A stretch of DNA of 64,000 nt, taken from positions 109,447,307-109,511,306 of the forward strand of contig NC_089822.1 of NCBI RefSeq assembly GCF_035046505.1, given 5' to 3'. Both the position numbers and the translations under genes were made by a program. The notes under the pieces are model-generated. The model worked only from the letters and a program-made list of their open reading frames with translations, was not told the DNA's origin and made no database searches. The DNA comes from Tiliqua scincoides. Its lineage: Eukaryota > Chordata > Lepidosauria > Squamata > Scincidae. How positions within the stretch are numbered: position 1 is the stretch's first letter; each line of letters begins with the position of its first letter. Shown here piece by piece: positions 11,306-24,200 of this stretch.

Positions 11306-11928
11306 ATTAGGTATGTCAACATTTTAGGGCCAGTTCTGAATGACCCACTTTTCCACCAAGGATGCAATCATCATTGCACCCCTTGAACTACAGATATGAT
11401 GTGGCCTGTGTTGGGGTGAGCAATTGGCACTCCAAAGTGCCAATTGCTTCAACTCATAGGCTGAAGAGATACTATCTGGTTCCACAGCTGCCAATCCCAT
11501 CTCTTCTCAAATGGAAAAGAGGGAGAAAGTGAACTATGAGGAAGGCTGGTAGGAAGGGAAACCTTACCAGGAAGAAGAGAGTGCCTTCCTCTTCCTGTGA
11601 AGCTTCTTTTTCTCCACTCCACCCCTAGTTTTAGGTAGTATGAATGGATCAGCGAAAAGTGAGGAATAGAACCTAGACTTGTCTGAAGGCCTTCAAAAAG
11701 TGCAGTGGTGGTGAGAAGTTGGCTGTCCACATATATGCCTCCTAGCTATCCAAAGCAGGCTGCTGAGAGAAGTAGCAACTGGCTCAGAATTTAGCCCAAG
11801 CCAGCCTTATGTTTGCAATTGTCAACTATTCTGTGGTCTCTTTAACTGGATAACTATGAAGATGCTGCGCAATGGCTAAGCATGGAATTTGCTGCTCTCT
11901 TGGCTATCCCTGTTACAGGTGCAGAAAG

Positions 11929-11985
11929 ATGGGGTGCTTCACCTTCTTGAAGATGATGATGTTTGTGTTCAACGGTGTGATATTT
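11929..11985 (+). CDS. TSPAN16: Tetraspanin coding exon 1
   Basis: Nineteen codons from MGCFTFLK to GVIF, followed by a GTGAGT donor. It encodes the cytoplasmic N-terminus with one Cys and the first half of TM1. A pyrimidine-AG acceptor-like site ends at 11918, so the ATG exon probably has a short 5' UTR part and a separate upstream noncoding exon. Confidence 0.88.
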
Positions 11986-14900
11986 GTGAGTATGGAAGAT
12001 GGACAGTCAAGCACACTGAGGGTGGGTAGAGCAATGGAGCAAGTGGATCGTCTGCATCCTTGCAGAAATGCATCATTGCAAGGTCATCTCTGTGCCACCA
12101 GAAGGTGTCCAGTATGAGCAAGCTTTGTCTCTATTTTCAGCATAGTAGCATTGATCATCCCAAATTGCACACTGTGGGACATTGTTGCAGCTGTAGTTGT
12201 GGGTGATGCCTTGACCTTGTACAGGGATGGCCAATGAAAGTCCACAGGCAGGACCCAGCCTGGTCTTTCCTAGACCCCAACATCTCTCTCTAGGATAGAT
12301 TGGACACATGACACCATTTCACACCAGACAGGCAGCATTCTAATGTTTTGTCATGCCTTGCATTTACAATCCAATCTAGGTAGGGAGGCCAGGAAATTCC
12401 AGTTTTGCTTCTCTTATATGCCTATGCCCCTTTCACTAGTCAATTCCTTAAACCCAACAAGGGGGATGAACTCTACTGGGCATGGCTTCTGGAAAGAGGG
12501 GTGATGACAAGTGCCCCCCTACCCTGACTTAGACCAGCCCCTTCCTTGCTAAGGCTATCTCTGGCTGGTGTATCTACAAACAGCCTATCTAAGAACTGGC
12601 GGTGGGGGTGGGTGGGTAAGGTGTATGCATGTGTGTGTTGGGGGCAGTGTTTAAGATATCAGCTTTTCATTGCATTGTCAGGGCTTTCTAGCCTTGAATC
12701 AACCCCTTCTGACTCCTCGGCTTTCCCTTATCCACACAGCTGGGGGGTGCTGCTGTGCTGGGCGTCGGCATCTGGGTGAAGGTGGACAGCAAATCCTTTG
12801 TGAAGATCCTGGGAGCTGCAACTCCACAGTTGACGCAGCTGACTAACGTAGGCTACCTGTGCATCGGCATTGGCTGCTTCCTTCTCCTCATGGGCTTTTT
12901 GGGATGCTGGGGGGCTATGAAAGAAAGCAAATGCCTGCTGCTGCTGGTAGGTGCCCTAACAAAAGAAGGGGGAAGGGATATCAGCCTGGGTCAGGGCTCA
13001 AGTGTTCTAGAACTGCTCGCTGCCTGGGCTGGGGTCTTGCACATTTTCTGACATTGGGGCATGAAAGTTGTATTGCTCTGGTATCCTTATTATCCAACTC
13101 CTAGATAGGATCCCCCCCAGTGGAGGAGTTAACAAGGGGGAGAATAGGTTCTGGAGCAAGGTCTCCAGTCTCCCCTGTTTCTTTGGGTACAGGGGTCCTC
13201 CTAACTTTCATCTTAACAAGGTCAGCCCAAGACAGAGGCAGCACGCGAAATGGTTCTCCTCCTTACCCGATGATGTGCCAACCTCTGCTCCTCCCACTCT
13301 CCCACATTCTAGCTCAGCACTCTCCTTTTCTCCACCTTCCTTTTCCGATTCAGGGTGTGCAAGGAGGGGCAGTGGGAGCAAGTAGGCAGAGATAGGTGCC
13401 CCACCGCTACCAGTCTGCTGCCTGAGGTGGCCAGCTGGCCCTGTGGATAGGCTAGCCCTGACTCTCAGGTCAGTAACAGGCAAAGGGCTGGGCTTGATCT
13501 CATGATATGGCTAGTCACAGCTTTCCAGGCAAGAACAGTGCTCTATTCAATGAGGTGAAAGATATCAAGGAACACAGACAACTTCAGAAAAGGAAAATAA
13601 AAAGGCAGCCAAGCTTCTGATGTTTCTCTTTAACTCTGTGTCAAAAGCACTATGCCGAGCAGGTTCTAATATCTTAAGAAGTAATTAGGGCTAGGTTTCG
13701 TTATCTTGATATACAAGGACAGCTGTTCTGTAAGAAGAGTGTGAACCCTGACCTTTCCGATAGGCACAAAAGCCTCTTTTCAAAGAAGAAGCTAGGAAAG
13801 GTGGAGCTTGGTTTCTGGGACTCCAGGGTAACCAGCTCCAAGGAGGCTGAGTCAAGTTTAAGATATTGATTCAGCATCACCCACTGTTAGTAAGGCTCTA
13901 TGGTCAGGGATAGAATTTCCTTTGAAGCTAGCATTAGCTTAGCGTGTTGATAGTCTGTATTTTATAAATTGCTTTTATTGATCTACGTGAAAAGCAGGAT
14001 ATACATCTCATAATTAATTTTTTATTGATTGATACTGGAATTTAATACCTCAAAAGACACAGAATCAGATTTAGTCTATAGATTATTTAGTGAATCAACA
14101 TTAGAACCCAAAAGGTCTTTTCCATCATAAAATGACCTGTCCAACTCTTTATTCTTTGCCTTAGTTGGAATCCTATACATGTAATAAGATGGTAATTGGG
14201 AATAAGCTCCACTGAATAAAATGAGACTTACATCTGAGAAAACATGCATACAATTGCACTATTTCTCACCTGTGATAGGGATGGAAAACTACATTCACTA
14301 CATTCCTTGAAGAATAGGGAATTCTCACCTATTCCCCTAATAGTTGTTGGTGAAACCAGACAATCTAGCCTTCTTGCAGCTTGCCAGCTTCAGTCATAAA
14401 GCTGGTATCTTCTAAGATTAAAGCCCTCATGGTTACAGAGCACATTTGCCTGCATGGCACAAGTTATTTGGGAAGGGCTCCGGGGGGGGGGGGCCCACTG
14501 GAATCTGGCTCGCAGGTCTATTCTTGACCAGTGACATGTTGCAAATCTCTCACATTCTATCTCAATATTTCAGTCTGTTAATGCATATTAATATGCATAT
14601 TTAAAACAAATGCTACAAAAGTTGCTCAATTACATCTATAAAGGTACAATGACAATCATTACCTGCAGCAAGGATTTGCAACACTGTTTCTTGCTGCATG
14701 TTTCATTCTTACAGTAATTTATGCATGGAAACCATCTCACTAAAAAAATACTTGTTTTGTTTTCCTTTCTTAACACAAATACATTGTGTAAGTTGATTCA
14801 TCAAAGTAAAATCCCATATCCTTTCATTCAGCAACCTCAGGGGCTTTCCCCTCTCCCTTATGGACTTTCCATAAAAATTACAGCAATTATCACTTCTATC

Positions 14901-17900
14901 AGTTCATACTCTTCAGTGCCTATTATTGTGTAATTCCCTTCCCTATGATCTTTGGACTACCTCCTTCCTTTTAAAGAACTTCCTACGCATATCTTTTTCT
15001 GCCATGCTTTTCCCAGCTTGTGGAGGAAGTAGACTGTCTACTGCTAAATATTATTCAGGATCACTGTGCTCCTCAAATGCCACGAAACTGCAGGGCTCAT
15101 GTTTTGTGAAAGGGTGGAGGGAGATGCTCTGGCTCAGTTAGCTCAAAGACAGAGCAGCTGCTTTCCATGCGGAAGATCACAGGTTCTGTCCCTGATGTCT
15201 CCAGGTAGGGTTGAAAAAGAAGACCCCAAACTGTGTGGCTGCTGCTAATTGATGTGGACTGAGCTAAACAGGCCTAACACAGTATATATAAGGCACTGAA
15301 ATAAAATCTTTGGCATGGAACACCCAAGGGTGTTTTGTGGCTTCTGTGGTCTATGGCCACATTTGGTTAAATGGGAAGGTGGTGCTATCCAGTTGGAGTA
15401 GATGGAATCCTCTAAATGGTTGGCAACCTTCAGTCTCGAAAGACTATGGTATAAGCCTACAGCACCCAGTATTCCCAGGCAGTCTCCCATCCAAGTACTA
15501 ACCAGGCCTGACCCTGCTTAGCTTTTGAGATCAGATGAGATCGGGCATGTGCAGGGTAACAGGAATCCTCTAATGCACCAGCAAAGGAACTGCAACAAAG
15601 AGAACTGTCTTCAGAGGAGCACTAGCTTTGGCCATACCAGACAGCCTCAGGTCAAGGTCTGCACAAGCTCTCACAAGACTGGTGAAACACTTTCTATCCT
15701 CAACGCATTCCTTTGACAGGCTCACTCCCCTTTAGAAGCAGAGACTTTAGAGTTCTGGCTACTCTGTTCTGTGGAGCAAGGGGGTTTTCAAGAGATGATT
15801 TCCCCTCTGAGGAAGATGTTGCCACCAGTATTCCTGTGGTCATCAATCATAGAGAAGAATGACAGTGCACAAGTTAAATGGACGCCCATTGGATCATATA
15901 ACCATTACAGTAGAATGCTGTTACTCCAGGGGGGAAAAGGTGTACAAGAGATCAGTATTGGAGCCAACTATATGCTGCTGCTTTGAGCCTCATTAGTTAG
16001 GGAATAGGTTTGACCTGGACTCTTCTGGAATAGCATCAGTTTCCAGGTGTTGACTAAAAGTAACTAGAGAGTTTAACAGCTTGCTGGCATTACACAATGT
16101 GGGGGAGGAGGGAAAACTCCAAGAATAGCTTCAGTCCGAGTTGAAAACCCTAAGAAGGAAGTGGAGATTTCCTCAGAGCCCAGAGTCCTTAGGCTTAAGG
16201 CTTTGGCTGTGGGCAACCTCCACAGAACCTATAGTCCCCAGGCTGTGGCTGTGGCTGTCACATGCTGTCTTTTTCTGTTTCCAGTTCTTTGTGGTCGTCC
16301 TGATTGTCTTCATAGTAGAAGTGTCAGGAGCTGTTGTGGTGCTGGCTTTCTCTGCTGTGGTAAGTCAACAGTAGCATGTGGGCTCGGTGAAGACTGTGGC
16401 TTCTGACATCCAGGTTGTGCAGCAACAGGAACCTGACTGGACTTGCAGACTGAGTTGTTTGAAATACCAGTGGGAGGCAATGTCACTGAATTTGTACAGC
16501 TGCCACTTTGGATGTTCCAAGTGTCCTTTGAAAAACTCTAGAGTGGTAGCTCTGTTAGGGCCTAATCCTATCCAACTTTCCAGCACCGGTGCAACCACAA
16601 TGCAGGAGACCTCTGTGAATGCCTCCCCATTACAGGAAGCAGTGCATACCCCTTTGGCACAGCTGCACCGGCACTGGAAAATTGGATAGGGTTGGACCCT
16701 AAGTCTGTTGCAGCAAAAACAACAGAGAAACCTATAGTTCCAGAAAGACAAGTAAACGCATTGTAGCACTGGGTTTCCATTTGACCTGTTGGAGTGATGT
16801 GTCACAACTGCCTCTTGCACTGTTGAACATTACGATCGCACCTTGTAAGAACATGTTTGTGGGTTGACCTGTTTGTGGGTTGGTGTACAGGGTCGGTATC
16901 AGAAGCTGATGAGGTTGGGCTCTGGCCAAGAGCCCATGGGTCCCCCTGGGCCAACTAAAGAACCCCTGAAGCCTTTCAAAGTAGAATGCAATAGCACAAG
17001 TCACTCAACTGAGCAATTTGTGCCATTGGTACCTTATTCTGTCTTCCTGAGCAACTTGTGCCATTGCTGCATTGTCCCACCCATCCCATCTGCAATTGGC
17101 CTTCCTCAGAGGTAATGATGAAGGCCGCTTAGGCACCCCTCCCTTAACGCCACTGGAGTGCTGAGAAGGGGCATCCTCTGATCATTCTGGTTCTTTTCCC
17201 TAACCTGTCCCGGTCAGGCAAAGGAAGTGGACCCAGCTTGGAGGGTGCCCCTCCCTCAGTGCTGCCAAAGCGCTGAAGAAGGGGCATCTTTGAATAGTCT
17301 GATAACTCCATGTGTGTGTGCATGCATGTGCACAGTATGTGCTTTTGGACATGCAAGCACCAGGGAGGGGTAGGCCCAGATCAGATCTTGACCTGGAGGC
17401 AGGGATGGCCCAACCATGAGGCAACTTGAAATAGTCACATGGGGTGCCACCCTTGGAGGGGTGGTGAACAGATGAGCCCATCTCTCTACCATACTCTCCA
17501 GTCTACCACTGGGTGCAAGTCAGAAGAGGATCATAGCAGTGGCAGCCAAGAAAGATGGGGTAAAAAGCAAACCACCATGGCTCCAAATTACTACTCTCAG
17601 CCTGCCTGGTGTTTATGAATTTGCAGTTTGGAACTCGCCCACCTCCTTTAGTTTACTTATAAAGAATGTGGCATGCACAGTCCCTGCTTTGTGCCTTTCC
17701 TGTCTGCAATAAGGATGAACAGGAGATGCTGGGTTTGCATACACATCCAGACACAGCAGTAGACAGGGGATTCAGGTGGCACAGGGGCCTAGCACTGCCC
17801 CTGGCTGGGTGCCACATAGACCTTGATGCCAGCCTTGTGTATGTGTACATAAATATACACCTACATACGTCTGCCAATTGATAAAACATTCTGTGCATCT

Positions 17901-18238
17901 GGTCCAAGTGGCCTCTGGTTCATGCAATTTTATACCACAATCAATGTGTCAATCTTTAAGGCGGCACAAGACTGTCTTCTGAAAGAATTTCAAGCCTCTG
18001 TGGCTTGCAGTAGGGGTGAAGATGATAGGCAGCGGGTAGCAGATAAAGCTGACATTAGGAATAAGATTGGGAAAATGCATTGGCATATAGAATATTGATT
18101 TCAGCTTGTTTAAGAATCAGGTTGATGTGTCTTAAGCCATGACACCCACTCTCAATACAACAAATGCATATTCTCTTTTCCAAAAGAATTTCATTTTCAA
18201 AGGGAATTTGGTTTGCTATTGCTATCTTACTTGAAACA

Positions 18239-18283
<45 letters not shown>

Positions 18284-21200
18284 CATTAGAACAAAAGTAT
18301 TAATGAATGAACCACTTCTTGATCTACTGCCTGGTCTCTCCCCACTCCTTCAGCCATTTTTCCTCTAGGTTCCCTTCTCAGTCCATTTCATAGCCCTCTG
18401 TGTCCCAGGTTTATCCAGCTCCCCTGCTTTCTTTGAGCTTTTGCCCTACAACAACATCCAATTTTTCCTGCCCTATACCCTGTATAATATTTTCTTCAGG
18501 TCAAATTTATCTTTCACTTCTAGTACAGAAGTTGAATTTTTTTGCCCCCAACATTCTCTTGCATTTACATTTACTGTCACCATTTAACATGTTTGTAAAC
18601 ATTCCATGACATCATTGCAATTTATCCAGTGCTGGAAAGGTTGGTCACAGGTGAGAAGCAGACAGGCAACATCTTTAACCTATTACGGGCACAATCCTAA
18701 CCAGGTCTACTCAGAAGTAAGTTCTATTTTGTTCAATGGGGCTTTCTCTCAGGAAAGTGTGGTTAGGATTGCAGCCTACTTAAAGGATAGGTGGAAGAAA
18801 GTCCTTTAAAGTTATGAGTTACTTACAGAGTTGTCTCCTGAATCCAGGCAGATATATTTATAGACTATTTGAAAAACTGGGCCTTGAAGACGTTAAAGGA
18901 GGACTACGGGAATCAAGAGGACATCACAGCCATATGGGACACCACAATGAGAGAGGTGACAATATCCAATTTCTAATCATATTGTTAGAAGTAGATTTCT
19001 CCTTAAGGCTTGCTTCCACAGCAGAGGTTTTGAAGGAGTTTGGAGCACCTCTGGAAGTGCTGCTACAAAGAAGGGGCTCCAACCCTCCAGGATTGGCCTG
19101 GGTCTCCAGGACTCTACATCAATCTCAAAATGACTACTGAAAGCAAATCTGGAGATTTTAACAGGGCCTCTCTGTTTAAATGACATTACATCATATATTT
19201 GATTTGCTATGTGCTATATATATTTGCTATTTGCTATATATATTTGATTTGCATATATTTGAACTACTTTGTGAACGCTTTTGCTGAAAAAACTATATAT
19301 CAGCATTCTTATTAATAATAAAAAGAAGATGAGGCAAACATAAGATAGCACTGCTTCATCCATGGCAGGTGGGGTGGGGGTCTCTCCCTGGGTTCAGGTC
19401 CAGCAGAGATATGATGAATGTCCTCTTCTTCCCCCATTTTTGCCTATGTCTCATTGTTTCAAACACTTCAGAAGTTCAGAAGCTCTTGGGATACAGTATT
19501 TTTTTACCCTTTGACTGCCTAGTGAGTTCTGTGCTGTACTGTGAGGTTTGGTTTGAAATGCTGTTATCAGCCAGCCCTGTGCTTTTGTGCATTCAGGGTC
19601 CTTCTCCCTGCCTAGAGTAGGTAAGCCTCTACTGAGACTGGCATCTGCCTCCTGATTGGGCAATCAAATCTGTCTGTCTGGTAAAGGGGTGGAATGGAGT
19701 GGCCAGTTGGGTTCCACCTATTTAGTCAGGTAACTCTATTGCCTCACACCTACCAACAGGTTACTTAGGTTTAAGCGCATGGATCCTTGTACAGTATGTG
19801 TTTCTGTTAGGTCTGCCATGATATCTAGTACTGGTTTGCAGGAGGCATATCTACTTACTGTCTAGTAACTGCAGTGACCAGGATACCTGGGACAATGAAA
19901 GTAGCTAGCAATAGGTACTGTATTCCTAGCTAGACAAGTTCAGGAAGATGATTTTGTTTTGTTTGCTCTTCTTTACTCCCAGCCAACCTGTCGACTTCAC
20001 CAATTTAGCTATGCATTGGGGTTTTGTATGCTTTGCTCTGGAGTGGCATCCCAGCTCTATCTACTGTTACTAGTGATTATATCCATTGGCTCAAATGCTT
20101 GAGTTCCTCCAACTAAGTTCAGGCATTTTCCATCAGCCTGCTTGCACTTTTTTTCTAGCCCCCCTTCCCATTTTTCTAGCCCCCTCTTCCCACTTTTGGA
20201 TTTTTAACAAATCATGTATTTTTTGACCCTTTGACTGTCTAGTTAGTTCTGTGCTGTACTGTGAGGGTTCTCCCCCCCCAGACAACAACCCCCCCTTTGT
20301 CTAGCCTCTTTCGACTGGGATGGTGGCAGAGGATAGTATTACCAATTTTCCACCCCATTCAACTGTTGATCCCTAAAAAGGGAAAGCGGAGAGCAGGAAC
20401 ATTTGCATGAATGCTAACCACTAGGACATACTTCCTTGGTCAGACTGCCTTCCTCTGGTACCTTCCCTGACAAAAGGTCAGCTGCTTAGAGCCAGATGGA
20501 GCCCTAAGAGAATCAGCAAACAGTCCATGCATAGCAGGCTGAACAAAGTCCAGAATTCAAAAATGGAATAGTGGTGTATTGCTAACATATTCTTGCCACT
20601 GTGCAAATGTCATCAGTAATTCAGATCTCCAAAATCCACAGAGAAATTTAGGCAGGGAGAATGACATTAGCATCTCTTCCTAAGATACCAGGCACAATTT
20701 ATTGCGACGTCTCTGTTGAAATGAATCCATGCTCTTGTACAATTGATTCTGAACCTCAGAGCATGTGCCACCAGAGACAATTGGACCCATAGTATCTTCA
20801 TGCTCCCAGGGTCAGCCCAGACCCTCCTGGCATTTTAGGCAACATACCAAATGCACCCCCCTTCATCCAGCAGTACGTCAACAGCTGCCTCTGTTCTTCC
20901 TCCTCAAAAAGGAGAGAAATGGAATGGAAGAGGAAGTGTGGAGGAAAGGAGAGCAGTGGTCTAGCTCTGGTGTTGCCATGTGTCATCCTAGCATCACCCT
21001 GTTATGCAAAATCTTCTTTAGCTACTGTCTCACCTGTAGGTGTAACACAAAATGACTGCTATAAACAAGTTGGATCTCTGTGTTCTAGCTGAGTTGCTGT
21101 GGATTCCACAACTACACAGATTTCAGCAATTCTACCTACCTAAAAGTGAAGCAGAAATATCCAGCTGCTTGCTGTAAAACCAACAAAGAGTGCCAGGAAT

Positions 21201-24200
21201 CTGAAGTAAAGGAGAAGGTAACTTGCCTTTCAAGGATCCCAAACAGTGCAATCCGATGCATGTCTCCTCAGAAGTAAGGCCACAAATTCAATGGGACTGA
21301 CTTCCAGGAAAGTGGGTATAGGATTGCAGCCTAAGTCACATTTTACTAGTCATAACATGGGTTACTTAAACCCAGGCTCATAAAATCAAACCCAGTCTCA
21401 TACACTTTGATGGGTGAGAGAAGCCCAAACATTTTGAGTCAAATATGGCCGATCTAGAAAATGTTAAGTAAAAAATCAGAGTGAGTAATTCTCCTCTAAC
21501 ATTAGATAGAAGCAGAAACAATATATTGGTAGGTGAGAACAGGGAACATTAGGATCAGGAGAGAGGTTACAGTGTTTTCTGTTATGCTGAAGTTGGAATA
21601 TATATGAAGTTGCTTCAGAATGAGTCAGGCCATTAAGAACATAAGAACGGCCCCTCTGGATCAGGCCATAGGCCCATCTAGTCCAGCTTCCTGTATCTCA
21701 CAGCAGCCCACCAAATGCCCCAGGGAGCACACCAGATAACAAGAGACCTCATCCTGGTGCCCTCCCTTGCATCTGGCATTCTGACATAGCCCATTTCTAA
21801 AATCAGGAGGTTGTACATGCACATCATGGCTTGTAACCAGTAATGGATTTTTCCTCCAGAAACTTGTCCAATCCCCTTTTAAAGGCGTCCAGGCCAGACG
21901 CCATCACCACATCCTGTGGCAAGGAGTTCCACAGAACAACTGCATGCTGAGTAAAGAAATATTTTCTTTTGTCTGTTCTAACTCTCCCAACACTCAATTT
22001 TAGCGGATGTCCCCTGGTTCTGGTGTTATGTGAGAGTGTAAAGAGCATCTCCCTATCCACTCTGTCCATCCCCTGCATAATTTTGTATGTCTCAATCATG
22101 TCCCCCCTCAGGCGCCTCTTTTCTAGGCTGAAGAGGCCCAAACGCCGTAGCCTTTCCTTGTAAGGAAGGTGCCCCAGCCCCGTAATCATCTTAGTCGCTC
22201 TTTTGCACCTTTTCCATTTCCACTATGTCTTTTTTGAGATGCGGCGACCAGAACTGGACACAATACTCCAGGTGTGGCCTTACCATCGATTTGTACAACG
22301 GCATTATAACACTAGCTGTTTTGTTCTCAATACCTTTCCTAATGATCCCAAGCATAGAATTGGTCTTCTTTACTGCCACCACACATTGGGTCGACACTTT
22401 CATCAACCTGTCCACCACCACCCTGAGATCTCTCTCCTGATCTGTCACAGACAGCTCAGAACCCATCAGCCTATATCAGGCCATTAGTCTATCCAGTGCA
22501 GGGTTTCAGGCAGGGGGCTTTCCCAGCCCTGTCTGGAGGTGCTAGCAATTAAAACTGGAACATAAGAATCAGGCAAAGGGCCCATCTAGTCCAGCTTCCT
22601 GTATCTCACAGGTGCTTCTATGAGCACAAAGACAACATGATAAATATATCCTGTTACCATCCCTGTACCTGGCATTCAGAGATAGGCTACTTCTTAAAAC
22701 CCAGAGGTTGCATATCGTCATTGTGGCTTGTAACCCGTGATGGACTTTTCTTCCCTAAATCTGTGCAATTCTCATTTAAAGGCATCTATGGTTATAAAGG
22801 TTATCTATAAAGGGTTATCACAATATCCTGTGGCAAGTAGTTCCCCATATTAATTACATGGGAACTTTGGCGCGTAAAGCTGGTGCTGTACTCAAAGCTA
22901 TGGCTCTTCCCCTATATTATTGGGAAGTTGGTTTCCATCCAGCTAGAATGAGGAGGGAAAGGGGCTCAAGGAAGGAATCTTAAACATGCTTATTGGGGTG
23001 CAAGTCCCAATGAATCTGGTAGATTATAACTGCAAAACACATTAATTGTACTGCTGCATGGAACTGAATGTGATGATCCAAGGGAGTGCTTGATTCTAAA
23101 CGATTTATTGATTATTTGTGGTAATGCACTCCAAAGATCATTCCACAGATTCAGAGTACATATTCAGTATAATTGTGGGAGTACAACTCCCCCCAGGGCA
23201 CTGTTATATGTATACTTTTTCAGGCAAACAAAGGAGATAGTTGGATACTAGAATTCAGATTCTAAGGCTGCAATCCTGTGCATGTTTACCTGGGAGTAAG
23301 TTCCACTGAACTCAATGAGACATACTTCTGAGTAGACATGCATAGTATTGGGCTGTAATATGCATGTTGTTTGGGCCCTAAGGCCAACATGTCTCCCCAT
23401 TTTTAACAGTATAGAACCTTTGCACAGCCAATTTAATCTACCAAATCTAAGTTTAATCTTCTAAACAAAGCCTCAGTGCTTTTAATGATAAAGTAAAGAC
23501 ATTTTTGGAGAGAGAAAATATATACATCAGGGTACACTCCTCTGCATGTTTACTCAGAAGTAAGTCCTATCATGTTTGATGGAGCTTACTTTCAGGAAAG
23601 TGTGCACAGCTTTGCAGTCTCTAACTGTTTAGAAGGGCCCTATTATTTTTTTTCATTATGCCCCCATTTTTACTATGAAGACAGTGTGTCCAATGACAAG
23701 TTCATGGGCTTGCATCTGCTGGCAATGTAGATCAAAGAGTGCTGTTTTAATGACATCACACATTTAAAGAATGTTATTTTTGGTTAACATGGAAATGGTA
23801 TGAGGAGGAGAAAGAAGAGCATCATATCTGAAACACCTTTTGCTACCTAATGTCTCTATGTCATTTGCAGGGCTGCCTGCTTAAAGTCCAGACATTCCTA
23901 AACCAGCATGGGAAGATTGTTGGAGGGGTAGCTCTAGGGATTGGCGTTCTTGAGGTAAATGCTCACTTCTTATGCACCTCTCCTTCCATAGAAATTTATT
24001 CACTTTTTTAATCACATGGGGTTAATAAAATGGGGTCTATGAACCAGCACCAAGACCATCACCCACCCTGGAAAGGCCGCCTCACTCATCCTACTGTCTG
24101 CTTTGATCAGGCCCTTTGGGAGCTCTTTTCACATCATAGTTATGACTGAATATTTCATCCTTTGTGCCAATTGAGCAGATGCAGACTGTGAGCTCAGGAA

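Noticed and set aside
11872-11928. Upstream in-frame ATG as the tetraspanin start
   Set aside because: It would add 19 residues atypical for a tetraspanin N-terminus, and a pyrimidine-AG acceptor-like site lies between it and the MGCF start.
15440-15561. 5S rRNA gene
   Set aside because: The 5S-like part lacks the first dozen bases, is followed by the LINE tail instead of a T-run terminator, and is bounded by a target-site duplication. It is a SINE.
21824-22466. Host gene with the frames MITGLGHLPYKERL and MGSELSVTDQERD
   Set aside because: These are C-terminal pieces of a CR1-like LINE ORF2, with the LINE 3' tail directly after them.
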